Source: Austropuccinia psidii
Taxonomy: Eukaryota > Basidiomycota > Pucciniomycetes > Pucciniales > Sphaerophragmiaceae
Length of the DNA: 64,000 bases
Assembly (NCBI GenBank): GCA_023105745.1
Contig: JALGQZ010000011.1
Location: 14,103,975 to 14,167,974, forward strand
Reading direction: 5' to 3'
Of this stretch, positions 1-10,400 are shown one piece after another. The position numbers were made by a program, and so were the translations under genes. Under the pieces are notes generated by a model. That model had not been told where the DNA came from. It made no database searches and worked only from the letters and a program-made list of their open reading frames with translations. The first letter of the stretch is position 1; the number at the start of each line of letters is the position of its first letter.

Positions 1-392
1 ATTTCATTATAATTTAAAAATGAAATTACAATAAAATTTAAAATTATGAAATTATATTTTTACTTGTAAAAATTAAGTAAAACGAATTTTTAATAAAAAT
101 TGTGAAATTCAAATATATTTGGTAAAAAGTTATATAAAATATATTATAGCTTTTTATCCAATAAATGAAAATATAAAAATTATTTCACTATTTGATTCCT
201 CATAAAAATTTAGGTGGGGTCACCTCTGAGTGAAATTTTTGTAACTCAACTCTAAATAAGCTTAAATTAAGTTTTTAGTATTTTCAATACAAAAGTTGAA
301 AATCCTCAAAACTTTAATTTAATTCACACCACATGTGGTGTTAACCATCAATTTTTGTGTTAAAATTGGGGTGTTGTGATTAGTTTAGAAGT
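1..392 (+). repeat. R1-type LTR (R1d), left part, cut by R1a
   Basis: This stretch aligns with the R1 LTR from about 140 bp inside its left end, so the first ~140 bp lie outside the window. It carries the LTR hallmarks, including the palindrome CACCACATGTGGTG near 327-340. The match stops at the GAAGT duplication where R1a inserted and resumes at 20486. It is more diverged from the R1a LTRs than those are from each other, so it is an older insertion. Confidence 0.85.
388..392. repeat. Target-site duplication of R1a, left copy
   Basis: GAAGT directly precedes the R1a left LTR and is repeated exactly at 20486-20490 after the right LTR. A 5-bp duplication is usual for Ty3/Gypsy integrases. Confidence 0.92.
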
Positions 393-859
393 TGTGAGCC
401 TTAGAGGTAATTTCATATACCCAAAAGACCACAAATATAAAAAATAACATATTAATATAAATAAAATACATTTATTTATATTATTAAAATAAAAATAAAA
501 AATATAAATATAAAATTATATTAAAAATAAAAAATTAATTATAATTTAAAAATAAAATTACTTTAAATTTTGTAAATATAAAATTACATTTATACTTGAA
601 AAATTTAAGTAAAAATGAAATTTTAACAAAATTGTGAAAAAATAAATAAATTTGGAAAAAAGTTAAATAAAATTTATTATAACTTTTTATCCAATAAATA
701 AACATATAAATTTTATTTCACCATTGGATTCCTCATAAAAAATCAGGTGGGGTCACCTCTGAGTGAAATTTTTGTAACTCAACTCTAAATAAGCTTAAAT
801 TAAGTTTTTAGTATTTTCAATACAAAAGTTGAAAATCCTCAAAACCTTAATTTAATTCA

Positions 860-873
860 CACCACATGTGGTG
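860..873. promoter_or_regulatory. 14-bp palindrome in R1 U3
   Basis: CACCACATGTGGTG is a perfect palindrome kept in R1a, R1b, R1c and R1d, and with one change in the older fragment near 49285. Persistence in otherwise diverged LTRs suggests a protein-binding site; the factor is unknown. Confidence 0.4.
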
Positions 874-1606
874 TTAACCATCAATTTTTGTGTTAAAATT
901 GAGGTGTTGTGTTTAGTTTAGAAGTTATGAGGAATTAAAGTATTTTCAATTGAATTCAATTGAAATGTCAAAATGTGCGCGTGTATTACATAAGTGAACT
1001 TTGATTTACATATGAGGTGTCAATTATTACTGTATTGTACTGTACAATTGAATTGAATTACATGTGTAAATTATAAGTATAATACATGATGAGGAATTAA
1101 AGGAAAAAATAAATTGGAAAGATTAAATTTGGGGGGGAAAAGGAACTCCAGCTCTAAGGGGGAGCTAGACCCCCAAAATCCTTGCTGAAAGGCGTGGGAT
1201 GTCAAAATTCACGCAAAAGTTCATCACTTTTGGCCTGGAATTGAGTTACAGGGTCTGTGGACTCAATTGATGATGAGGTTTTGATACCAACTGGGGTAGT
1301 TTTAGCTGTTGCCAAGAAGGTAAAACTACCCTTAAGATAAAACAATCATAATAAAAACAGTTTTAACTGGTTTCTACGCCTCTGACACACATTCTGACGT
1401 GTTTTGAAGGCTCTAGGCCTGGTATTGCTATAGTAATGGCTGATTTAAGGGTCTAAAATGGCTAAAATTGGCTAAAAATGGCTTAAACCAGCGCTTTTTG
1501 GTCTAAACCAGGGTTCAATGATGCCATAATTGGCTTTTCTGTTGTCAGACTGTTTTTCACGACTGACAAGAGTAAATTTTACTTTTGGAGTAAGAGAATT
1601 GATGGC

Positions 1607-1614
1607 TATAAAAG
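1607..1614 (+). promoter_or_regulatory. TATA box of the R1a 5' LTR
   Basis: TATAAAAG in the context GGCTATAAAAGAATG, followed by a C/T-rich stretch. It recurs at 19860-19867, 54032-54039 and 62294-62301 in the other R1 LTRs. Transcription probably starts about 30 bp downstream, giving a leader of roughly 600 nt to the LTR end. Confidence 0.6.
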
Positions 1615-2232
1615 AATGTCTTCTTTGCCCCACTTTTCTCTTCATGTTAGAATCTTTTCCTTTTATTAATTAGTTTAAAACTGTTAAACCAATCAATCAA
1701 AGATTCCAACCACCACTTTTAAATCATTTTAATCCTTTTAACCACGTGAAAAAATCATTATAATCATTGTTTGTAACTCTTATAATCATTTTTACCCCTG
1801 AACCACCCCAAAAGTGAATTAAAGCATCTTTCATCACTGTTAACTTTGTCACTTTGTTTCCAAATTCACTCTGGTCACTTTTGGGCGTGTTTTCTCTTTA
1901 ATATTCTTTTTAAAGACTTTGTTCTTTAATTAATTGCTTGCAGTTCTTTGCTCAATTAATTCCAATTGAAATTGCTCTTGGAGAAATTTCTTTTGTAGCC
2001 TTAAAATATCTCTTGTAGAGTATTTTTTCGGATAAATTTTTATTGTTGGTAAAACAATAAATTTTTATAATATTATTTTTTTATACTAATAAAGTTATAA
2101 ACAATAAATTTGGCGTGTTTTCTCTTAAAAATAATATTTCATATCATTTTTAATTGAATTTTACCTTTCACAAATTTTGAGGACAGGAAAAGTACTTGAT
2201 TTTTAATCAAAGTTTCATATCCACACCTTACA

Positions 2233-2251
2233 TTTGGGGGCCCAGCCGTGA
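2233..2251 (+). other. Post-LTR conserved motif, putative primer-binding site
   Basis: TTTGGGGGCCCAGCCGTGA starts directly after the LTR. R1b, R1c (one change) and the different family R3 carry the same block next to their 5' LTRs, whereas the LTRs themselves differ. That position and conservation fit a primer-binding site. I could not match it to a named tRNA. Confidence 0.55.
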
Positions 2252-2381
2252 TATTTTACCTGTGACATATTTTTTTTACTCTTTTTAAATCTTTTTTCTT
2301 ATATTGAAAAATTTAAAAACATATAAAAAATACTTATAATCCAAAAAAAATCCTTAAAAAATAATTTTTTTCATATTATAA

Positions 2382-2459
2382 GTGAGGCTTATATTTTTAT
2401 TTCCTTTTTGAAATAACCTTTTTTTTTACTTAATTAATTGGCTTTTTCATTAATTTTAG
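2382..2459 (+). other. Candidate intron 1 of the R1a spliced transcript
   Basis: The donor is ATAA|GTGAGG and the acceptor ATTTTAG|TGTCTG, with a CTTAATT branch-like site and a pyrimidine-rich tail; 78 nt is a normal fungal size. The same sites exist in R1b (26366-26446) and R1c (54805-54881). The upstream exon ends in A and the next begins TG, so splicing would create an ATG. No ATG occurs between the LTR end and 2712 in unspliced RNA. Confidence 0.6.
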
Positions 2460-3375
2460 TGTCTGACAACGTGGTAAGACAAGAAAACATTGAAACAGCC
2501 TCAACAGTAACCAGCATTATCCCTGCCAGTACTGTTAATTCTGATCATAATAGTACTGTTATTGTGACTCAAAATAATCAACCAGAACCAATATCTTCTG
2601 AATTAATTAACTTGGATATAAGTAATACACTTCAGAAAGCCAAAAATTTGGCCAATAGTAAGTTTTTGACGTAAAAATACTATTTTAAGCCTTTTTTTTT
2701 TAACCATAATTATGCCTTCAACCAGGTCAGGAGCCAGCTACAACCCCTCAAGCAGCTCCCAAAAAGGTAATAGACGTGATTATGGCAGAGGCCAACCAGG
2801 TACAGAAGGAAAAGGGTCAGTTGATGACTTCCAAACAACTAAAATGGGTCATTCTGAAGCTGATAATACCATTTTACCTTCAAAAAGAGCTGACACCGCC
2901 ACAACAAGCCTCTGTGGACATATACAAAGCCAGCCACAGTGCATACAACAATGCACTCCAATTCAAGGAGTACCAGATCCTTGCAGACCTGTGGAAGAAT
3001 TGCATGAATTCTTACCTGACAGTAAGAAAATTCTTGGGCCATCCCAACACTTGCAAATTGCTCAATGGATGGCATCCATTGATGGAGAAGAAAAACATGA
3101 TGCTTTTGACACTAGAATGGAGGAAAAACAACCCTCCACCAGCCAAACCAGTGCCAAAAACAGCCCCAGTGGCCAGCAGCAGCAATTCCAACGTGAAAAA
3201 GCAGCCACAAACTCCAAACAAGGGCAAAGGGAAGGCACCAGCCCCAAAACCTTACAGCCAGGGCTACAGAATCCCAAAGATTCAGCAGGATGCCATGGAA
3301 AATGTATTTCAGATGGCCAGAACCATGATGGAATTACAGAAGAAGGAGGAAGCCAGATTAAGGTTCCAGAAATGA
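2460..3375 (+). CDS. R1a leader ORF, spliced (2460-2657 + 2726-3375), overlapping Gag in another frame
   Basis: Predicted product of about 282 residues, translated only after two splices. The start codon is A2381 joined to TG2460 and the product begins MSDNVVRQENIE. Exon 2460-2657 leaves one base (phase 1), and joining at 2726 restores an open frame that runs to TGA at 3373-3375. No in-frame ATG exists in the 2460-2657 exon without the splice. The protein has an N-terminal Ser/Thr/Asn-rich segment, a helical middle containing WKNCMNSYLTVRKFLGHP, a Pro/Lys-rich basic tract, and a charged C-terminal helix ending ELQKKEEARLRFQK. From 2726 to 3375 it overlaps the long Gag frame (frame offset -1). 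The stop overlaps an in-frame Gag ATG as ATGA. I do not recognise the family; a matrix-like, RNA-binding or regulatory role is only a guess. The open frame and splice sites are seen; use of the splice is inferred. Confidence 0.6.
2658..2725 (+). other. Candidate intron 2 of R1a, containing the long Gag start codon
   Basis: The donor is GTAAGT at 2658 and the acceptor CAACCAG ends at 2725; there is a TTTAACC branch-like site, and the length is 68 nt. Phase 1 is kept across the join. The ATG of the long Gag frame (2712-2714) lies 14 nt before the acceptor, so splicing removes it. Equivalents are 64 nt in R1b and R1c and 68 nt in R3a. Confidence 0.6.
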
Positions 3376-4956
3376 TTTCTGACATATTTGATTCCATCCC
3401 AGAGTTGTATAATGCTATAAATGACGTGAAAAAACATCTTTCTGATAAAAATGACACCATTTGTAACAACATTAAAACAAACAACCTGAGTCTGTGCCAA
3501 ATTAATGAAACACTTATGTGTTTTGAAAAAGTTTTGAGAACAATTAAAAATTCCAATAATGATAATTCTTCTAACAATAAAATAAATGAACAATCTGCCA
3601 TTATTAAAGAATTAACAGATAAATATTCTAAATTCAATATTGATGACATAATTGAAACAAGAATTAAACAAGCCATAAATATTATCAAGACAGATAACAA
3701 GAAAGTCCTTGATGACATTTCAAATTCATTTACTGAAGTAAAGACATATACCATTGCCTTGAAAAAGTGTTTTGATGCTTCACAAGAGGAAGTATCAAAA
3801 TTATCAATGAAATTGAATCAAGTCACTGCTGATAATACAAGACAGACAGAGTTATGGCAAGAACTTACACATAAAGAAGACATGTATAAAATTGAAGTAA
3901 TAAATTTAATACAAAGCTTCCAACATGAATACAGAAATTCCCAAAGGTGTAGCAACAGTAAAATGAATGACATTGAACAATTACTGAACACCTTACCAAG
4001 AATGTCTACACCTCTAAATCAAAATGAGGGCACAAGAATTTCAAATCCACAAGTATTGGATCCTGATAATTCACAATTAAAAAATGAATTATCCACTTCT
4101 TTTCATAACTTGGAACCATCAATGGGCCAAGCACTCTTGAAAGAAGTTCCAAAACTTAAAGAATGGCCTCACTTCAGTGGTGAAGGAGAGTATGACCATA
4201 TGGAATTCATTAGAGGTATTGACATGATCAAAGAGGATTTTGAATTACCAGACAGATTGGTAACAGCCAGGTTTAACACCTTGTTTACCAGATCAGCTCA
4301 CAGATGGTACATCAAAATAAGACAAGCACATGGACACCAGAGTTGGACTTGGTGGAAAACCCAAATCATCAACAAATGGGCAAATGATGCTTGGAGGTTT
4401 AAAGTTGAAACAGCCTTTGAATCTGCCAACTTTAATGCTGATAAAGACAAAGCTTTACCATGGTTTTGCCAACAAAAGGACAGATTAACAGCATTATATC
4501 CTGACATGTCAGAATTTATGATCCATAGAAAAATTCTGAGACAATGTGGAGGTGACTTAGAGCATGCTGTCAAAAGCAGGACTACTGAACAATCTTCAGC
4601 AGAGGATATTATCAATATACTAGAAGAAGTAACCACCAGAACCAAAATTGGTTCTAGTAGGGTGAATCTTAAAACAAGGTTTAATACACCTTGGAAAGAT
4701 TCTGTGGACAAAAACCCCAAAGAAAATTCTAGTAATATTAAATATAAATCTGCAGATACAGTCAGAAAATGCCATATTTGCCAAAGCACCACCCATTTAG
4801 CCAATACATGTCCAAAAAGGGGGAAAATCAATGAAATTGACATTGAAAAAGAACCAGATGTTGAAAAAGAAGACATAATTGAAGACAATTCAGATGATAA
4901 GTCATCCATATTCTCTGAATCTTCAAAAGATATAGAAAATATCAATGCCACTTTTG
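2712..4956 (+). CDS. R1a Gag, first part of a Gag-Pol ORF cut by R2a
   Basis: This is the structural polyprotein that forms the virus-like particle. The frame opens at ATG 2712, the first ATG after the LTR in unspliced RNA, and runs 748 codons to the R2a insertion. Residues ~1-220 overlap the leader ORF and are Ser/Gln-rich with odd composition. Residues ~220-440 look coiled-coil (many K, N, E, I). A capsid-like domain follows from about residue 480 (LKEWPHFSGEGEYDHMEFI, then WTWWKTQIINKW). The zinc knuckle CHICQSTTHLANTC (CX2CX4HX4C) is at residues 687-700. An internal ATG at 3372 could give a shorter Gag. Codons after 4956 belong to the R2a LTR and end at 5066. The frame resumes at 14938 with protease. 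Confidence 0.88.
4952..4956. repeat. Target-site duplication of R2a, left copy
   Basis: TTTTG here is repeated at 14938-14942. R1c has the unbroken sequence GCCACTTTTGACATC at the same place, confirming the empty site. Confidence 0.95.
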
Positions 4957-6620
4957 TGTCACAGGGGCTCTTGGAAGAAGAGGGCCTGGCACTCAGGAAT
5001 CAAGAACTCACTTGGAGGGCTCCAAAGATAAAGAATAAGGGGGAAAACAAGTATGCCAAAAGATGAGATAAGAAAAGATGAAGCCAATGGCCAAAGATAA
5101 TAAAGAAGCCAACAGCCAAGAAGCCAACCAAGTGAATCCTCAATTCACTGTTTCAACCTGCCAGAAAAGGAAATGGAATTAGTATAAGGATATGACCACC
5201 AATATCCACTGGACAGGCGAGGAAATAAAAGAAAAGGGTGCTGAATGACTGACTTAAGATTATCAGTATTAACTTTAATAAGGTAAAAGAAAATAAGGAT
5301 AAAAATAAATCCACTATATTAATTAACTGGGGAAAAAGTCCCCAGGTGCTGAAAGGTGGCCAGTATATGTGAAAAGCTGAAAAGTTGATCCTGGAAGGTG
5401 GATCAATGACTGTATTGTCCGAATCGGGAAATACAGTTCTGGCCATCTTGAAATTTGAACTGTGTGATGGAATTCCCACAGTGGAATAAGAAGTGGCCCA
5501 ATTGGGCCAAGGCCATACAGGTTGATTGAATAAGGCCTGTACGGATGAATTGGGTTGTCCAAAGAGTATTGAATACTTGATGTCTTGAAAACTGATTGAA
5601 TTTTGTAATACCTCTTGAGAATTGACCTTAGAATAATCCTGAATGAATTGTACCAACCCAACTCCTGCAGATACAGGTGGTTGGGATCCTTGAATGATCT
5701 TCTGAATTACCGCCATGGATTGCCAGACTGATAAGCTGAAAAGTCCCCCTTCGAAATGGGCGTTGGAATTATGGACCTTGAAATGGAAAGGTGGAATTGG
5801 GTCCTGAAAACTTCACCATTGGATTGCTGAGTAAAAATGGTGCATAATGGTATATAATACCATATATGCACCACACCTGCAATCTTGAGTACGGAGTACA
5901 TGAAGGAAAGGGAAGAATTCCCCTTAAGTTGAGGGAAATACTTGTTGAGATGATTTGGTGGCCTCTGGTGGTTGCCAGAGGCCATGACGGTGAAGTTGGT
6001 TCATGGTGGTCCAGGGCCAAAAAATGGGTCCTACGGGATTTGTGGCCAAAAATGGATCCAAGGTGTTTTTGGTCCAAATTGGGTCCAAGGGATTGGTGGC
6101 CAAAAAATGGCTCAGGAGGGCCCAATTGTGGTTTGGGACCCACCTGGCCTTGGGGGCTAGGTGGCTGCCCCCTTTGGCCCCTTTTGGCCTCATTGGATTA
6201 GGCCAAAAGGGGCCTAATCCGCCTACGGACCGCGGACCGTAGAAGCCGTGGGGGGCCTAAATGGCCCAAAAAGGCCATTTAGGCCAAAACCCCCATAATG
6301 AAAGGGGTGGCCAGGAAACCAATGAAGGTGGCCATGGGGCCTGGAAGCCCCTGGAAGACAAAAGGACCCCCCAGGCCCAAAAACAGTGATGGAGGCCTGG
6401 GGGTTGGTGAGGTGCAAATTGGCCAAGAGGGCCAATGACGCAGGATATGGCCTGAGGCCATAAGTGGCCAATGGAATGGGTTATGGCATAAGAGCCATGG
6501 AACACCCAAAAGGGGTCAATTGGCCATAAATGATATGACATGGCCAATTGGCCCCAACTTGGCTCCAGGTTGGATTGGCGCCGCCATCAAGGAGGAGGGT
6601 CAAAATACGTGGTTGTGACA
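4957..6620 (-). repeat. R2a 3' LTR
   Basis: 1664 bp. The part at 5985-6560 is strikingly GC-rich for this region and full of GGCC and inverted repeats. A TATA-like stretch with near-palindromic TATATA sits at about 5850-5872. It lacks 29 bp and 14 bp that are present in the other LTR. Confidence 0.95.
6195..6285. repeat. GC-rich hairpin cluster in the R2 LTR
   Basis: Two perfect inverted repeats lie close together. GGATTAGGCC (6195-6204) pairs with 6211-6220 across a 6-nt loop. GGCCTAAATGGCC (6254-6266) pairs with 6273-6285 across a 6-nt loop. Between them lies CTACGGACCGCGGACCGTAG. The other R2a LTR has an extra 14 bp in this segment. Confidence 0.75.
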
Positions 6621-6633
6621 GTACCCCTCTACC
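6621..6633 (-). other. R2a polypurine tract
   Basis: Read on the minus strand, GGTAGAGGGGTAC lies immediately before the 3' LTR, the expected place for the plus-strand primer. It confirms that the element runs right to left. Confidence 0.7.
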
Positions 6634-7419
6634 TTGAATGGTGAGCTCCTGAGCACCAAGATAAGGTAGAGGCCTGTTGAGGCTAATGAGACGGATTTGA
6701 CGTAAGGATTCCAGAGGTATTGAATCTTGAAAAGAAGAATTGAACTGATAAGCTTGTTGGCATATGAATTGAGGTTGACTTGATCTTCTCTTGACATTTG
6801 GCTTTGACAAGGTTGAAGACATGATTTGACGTAAAGATTTTGGCGTTAAAGAGTTATAAGAAAAGAAATTTTGAAAGAATATAAAGAGTAAAAGAGAAAA
6901 GGAAACAGATATAAAGAGAGAAACAGAAAAAATAAAGAAAATGAAATTTGAGGGGGAATCCAATCTTCATCACGGATTACGACAATTGATTTTGAAAATG
7001 ACCAAGGACCTGGATAAAAGAATTTGATGCCAGGTGCTCACAGAGTGGCCAAGGTGATGTTTTGACAGATTGTAGACCCCTCAGGGAAGTGCACACCAGG
7101 AGAGGAACTTACTTTTAGCAGTTGCCACTCCCGCCAGTGCCATAAATAAGAAGCTCTTGATAAATGAATGTGTTGAAAGAATAAAGTCTTGGGAAGGAGA
7201 ATAAAAAGGAATGGTCCATTTGCCCAAGTGTAAATGGCCATAAATTTGGAATTTGGATGTTAAAAGCCGGGCCAAAAGGTCTGTGTCCAAATTGAAAAGT
7301 GCTCACAGAGTGGCCAAGGTGATGCTTACAACAAAGAAGAGTAGAATACCCCTAAAGGTGCATACCAGGAGTGGGACTTACTTTTGGTAATTCCTCTCCC
7401 CACCAAGCACCATAAAAAT
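6634..7419 (-). other. R2a 3' non-coding region with a direct repeat
   Basis: About 790 bp between the pol stop and the polypurine tract. Two similar stretches, about 7029-7145 and 7301-7415, share GTGCTCACAGAGTGGCCAAG and then an imperfect match through a CACACCAGGAG/CATACCAGGAG block and CTTACTTTT. Unit spacing is about 272 bp. I see no coding capacity. Confidence 0.6.
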
Positions 7420-10400
7420 TCAAGCCATTGAAGAATTGGGTCCTGGCTTGTCAGGATATAATGAATGAAAATCTTTGACAAGTTCAGGACAATTCTTGAG
7501 GTTTTCAGCTGGTTCCCATGTGGATCTTTCTGAATCTTGACTGAAACCTTTCCATTCCACCAGATACCATAATTTTCTTCTCTTGAGCTTTGAATCCAGT
7601 ACTTGAGAGACTTCCCATTCCTCTTTTTCTTCAATAATGATTGGAGGAGGAGGCTCTTGATGCTGATTTGGGATTGTTGATGTCTTGACTGGTTCCAAGA
7701 GTGAGATATGGAAGACTGGGTGGATGGATTTCCATTGAGATGGAAGCTTGAGGTGGTAAGCATGAGTACTGACTTTCTTCAAGATTGGAAAGGGACCCAA
7801 CCATCTTTCAGACAGTTTCTTGGTGGGTCTAGTTGATTTTATATTCTTGGAAGAAAGCCATACCATGTCACCAGGATTGAAAACAGGTGGGCTTGCTCTA
7901 CTTTTATCTGCATACCTCTTAAACCGGTTTATGGCGATTTCAAGTTCTCTCTTGACATCTTGCTGTACTGATTGGATTTTTGTTGATAACTTTCCAGCAG
8001 GGGTATCTTGAGTGATGTGAACTGAATCAAATTGTGGGTCTCTTCCATAAACAGTGAAAAACGGTGATTGCTTGGTTGAAGAGTGATCAGAATTATTGTA
8101 GGCAAATTCAGCCAGAGGGAGCCAGGTGTTCCAATCATCTTGATGATAACTGACGTACATCCGAAGATACTGTTCTAGTATCTGATTTACCCTCTCTGTC
8201 TGTCCATCAGTTTCTGGATGGTAAGCAGTTGACAAGTCTCTTGAAATCTTGAGCTGCTGACAAAGATTGGTCCAGAAGGAAGAAACAAAAAGTGAACCTC
8301 TATCACTGACAATGCTTGATGGAAGGCCATGCTTTGAGAAGATATCCTTGATGAATAAATGGGCCAAATCCAATGAAGTTATTGAAGACATTGTTGGAAT
8401 AAAAACCGCCATTTTTGAGAATCTGTCCACTATGACAAGAATTGAGTCAAAAGAATTGGACAGGGGCAGTTGAGTGATGAAATCCATTGAGAGACAAATC
8501 CAAGGACCATTTGGAATTGGAAGAGGTTTGAGGAGTCCAAACTTCTTATGGTGGATATTCTTGTTTCTTGAACACTGTTGACAGGATGATACATAATCCT
8601 TAATGAATTGAGTCATGCCGGACCAGTGGAAATCCCGCTTCACAAGTTTGAGAGTCTTCTCTTGGCCAGGGTGTCCAGCTAGAGGAGAGTCATGACGCTT
8701 TTGAAGAATGCTGAGTTGAATTGTGGAGTCATTTGGGACTACCACCCGATCTTTGAAGAGAAGAAGTTGGGAGGAGGAATCAAGAGAATAATCTTGGACA
8801 GATTTACCTTTACCCAAATCTTCAAGGATACTTCTGTACTGAGGATCTTGCCATAATTTCTTCTGAATTGAATCAATCAAATTTGAAAAAGAATACACCT
8901 TGACTGCAAAAAACTTTGAGGGTTGAACTTCATCTTGCTTAATGAGTTGTGGAAAATTCATTGGATTCTTGCTGATGAAATCCTCCCCCCTCTCCGGATA
9001 GACGTCGTCCCGACGTGATAAGGCATCTGGAAGAGTTGCTAGGTGGCCAGGGCGGTAAGTGATTGAAAAATGAAATTCAGATAAGAATTCGGCCCAACGG
9101 GCTTGACGGCGAGTAAGGATCTTTGATGACATAAAGTACTGAAGAGAAGAATGATCGGTGAGAACTTCAAAAGGAGAGGACAGAGAAAGAAGAAAAGCCC
9201 TCCAGCGCTTGAGAGCCCAGACTATACCAAGGAGTTCCTTGTCATGAACTTCATAGTTGAGTTCTGCTGGAATAAGCTTGCGGCTGTCAAAGGCAATGGG
9301 ATGTTTTCCTGAGTCAGAAACCTGACTCAGTACAGCACCCAAAGCATAATCGGATGCATCGGTCTCTACAATGGTCGGTAGAGAAGGATTGAAGTGGGAA
9401 AGGATTGGAGCGGTAGTGAAGGCCTCTTTGAGTTGATGAAACTGGCTAAGAGCTTCCTCATTGAGGGGGAAACAGGAATCTTTCTTGAGGAAACTGGTGA
9501 GTGAACTGATTTTCTTTGAATAATTCTTGATGAAACGGCGGTAGAAGTTGGCAAAGCCAAGGAAGGATTGAAGAGCCTTGAGGTTTCTTGGAGGAGGCCA
9601 ATTAAGGATCTGCTGGACTTTTGCTTGGTCCATCTTGAGGCCTTCAGAAGAAACAACATAACCAAGATATTCTACACTAGAAACATGAAAAAGGAATTTA
9701 GAAGCCTTGGCAAAAAGGTTATTGGCTCTGAGTCTGGAAAGAACAGTGGACACATGGGTGACATGTTCTTCCTCAGATTTGGAAAAGACCATAATGTCAT
9801 CCAAATAAACCACAACAAAAACATCAAGAAGATCTTGGAATATATCATTGACAAGATTCTGAAAAGAGGCAGGGGCATTGGTGAGCCCAAATGGCATAAC
9901 CAAATACTCAAAACTGCCATATTTAGTTCTGAAGCATGTCAAATGTTCATCACCCTCCTTGATTCTGAGCAGGTTATATGCACCACGCAAATCAATCTTG
10001 GAGAAGATAGAAGAACCATTAAAGACATTAAGAAGCTGGTTCATAGGAGGAACAGGATATTTGTTCTTCCTAGTGACAGCGTTGAGTTTGCGGTAATCAA
10101 CACACAAACAGAGGCCACCATCTTTCTTTTTAACAAAGAGGACAGGTGCTCCTGTTGAGGAGGAGCTTGGCCGGATGAAACCTTTCTCTACATTCTCTGA
10201 AATGTAGGCCCTGAGTGTATCTGACTCTTGTTTGGATAAAGAGTAGATCACCCCAACTGGAGGTAGAGACCCCTCCAGTTCGATATGATGATCACAGGCA
10301 CGGTGAGGAGGAAGTTTCTCTGCTTTCACCTTGGAGAATACATCCAAGTATTGGTGATAAACAGAGGGAACAACCTTCATCACGGTTTCTACTTCTTCTG

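Larger units (their letters stand above)
393..2232 (+). repeat. R1a 5' LTR
   Basis: 1840 bp, starting TGTGAGCC and ending CCTTACA. The first ~330 bp are extremely AT-rich. A perfect 14-bp palindrome CACCACATGTGGTG sits at 860-873 in the presumed U3. A TATA box lies at 1607-1614. The word GGCGTGTTTTCTCTT occurs twice downstream of it (1884-1898 and 2112-2126), within the presumed transcribed part. Confidence 0.95.

Noticed and set aside
3300..3375. A -1 slippery site joining the R1 leader ORF to Gag
   Set aside because: The frame relation would fit, but I found no X XXY YYZ heptamer in register near the end of the leader ORF, so splicing and the ATGA overlap are preferred.
3062..3754. Long antisense open frames over gag and pol (for example 3062-3754 minus, 4298-4951 minus, 55480-56172 minus)
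   Set aside because: They are mirror frames of well-supported coding sequence and show no domain of their own.
5153..5716. 187-codon open frame on the element strand inside both R2a LTRs (also 13456-14019)
   Set aside because: The two LTRs are nearly identical because the element is young, so agreement is no evidence. Composition is unlike a protein and the older R2-type LTRs near 48 kb and 51.5 kb do not keep the frame.
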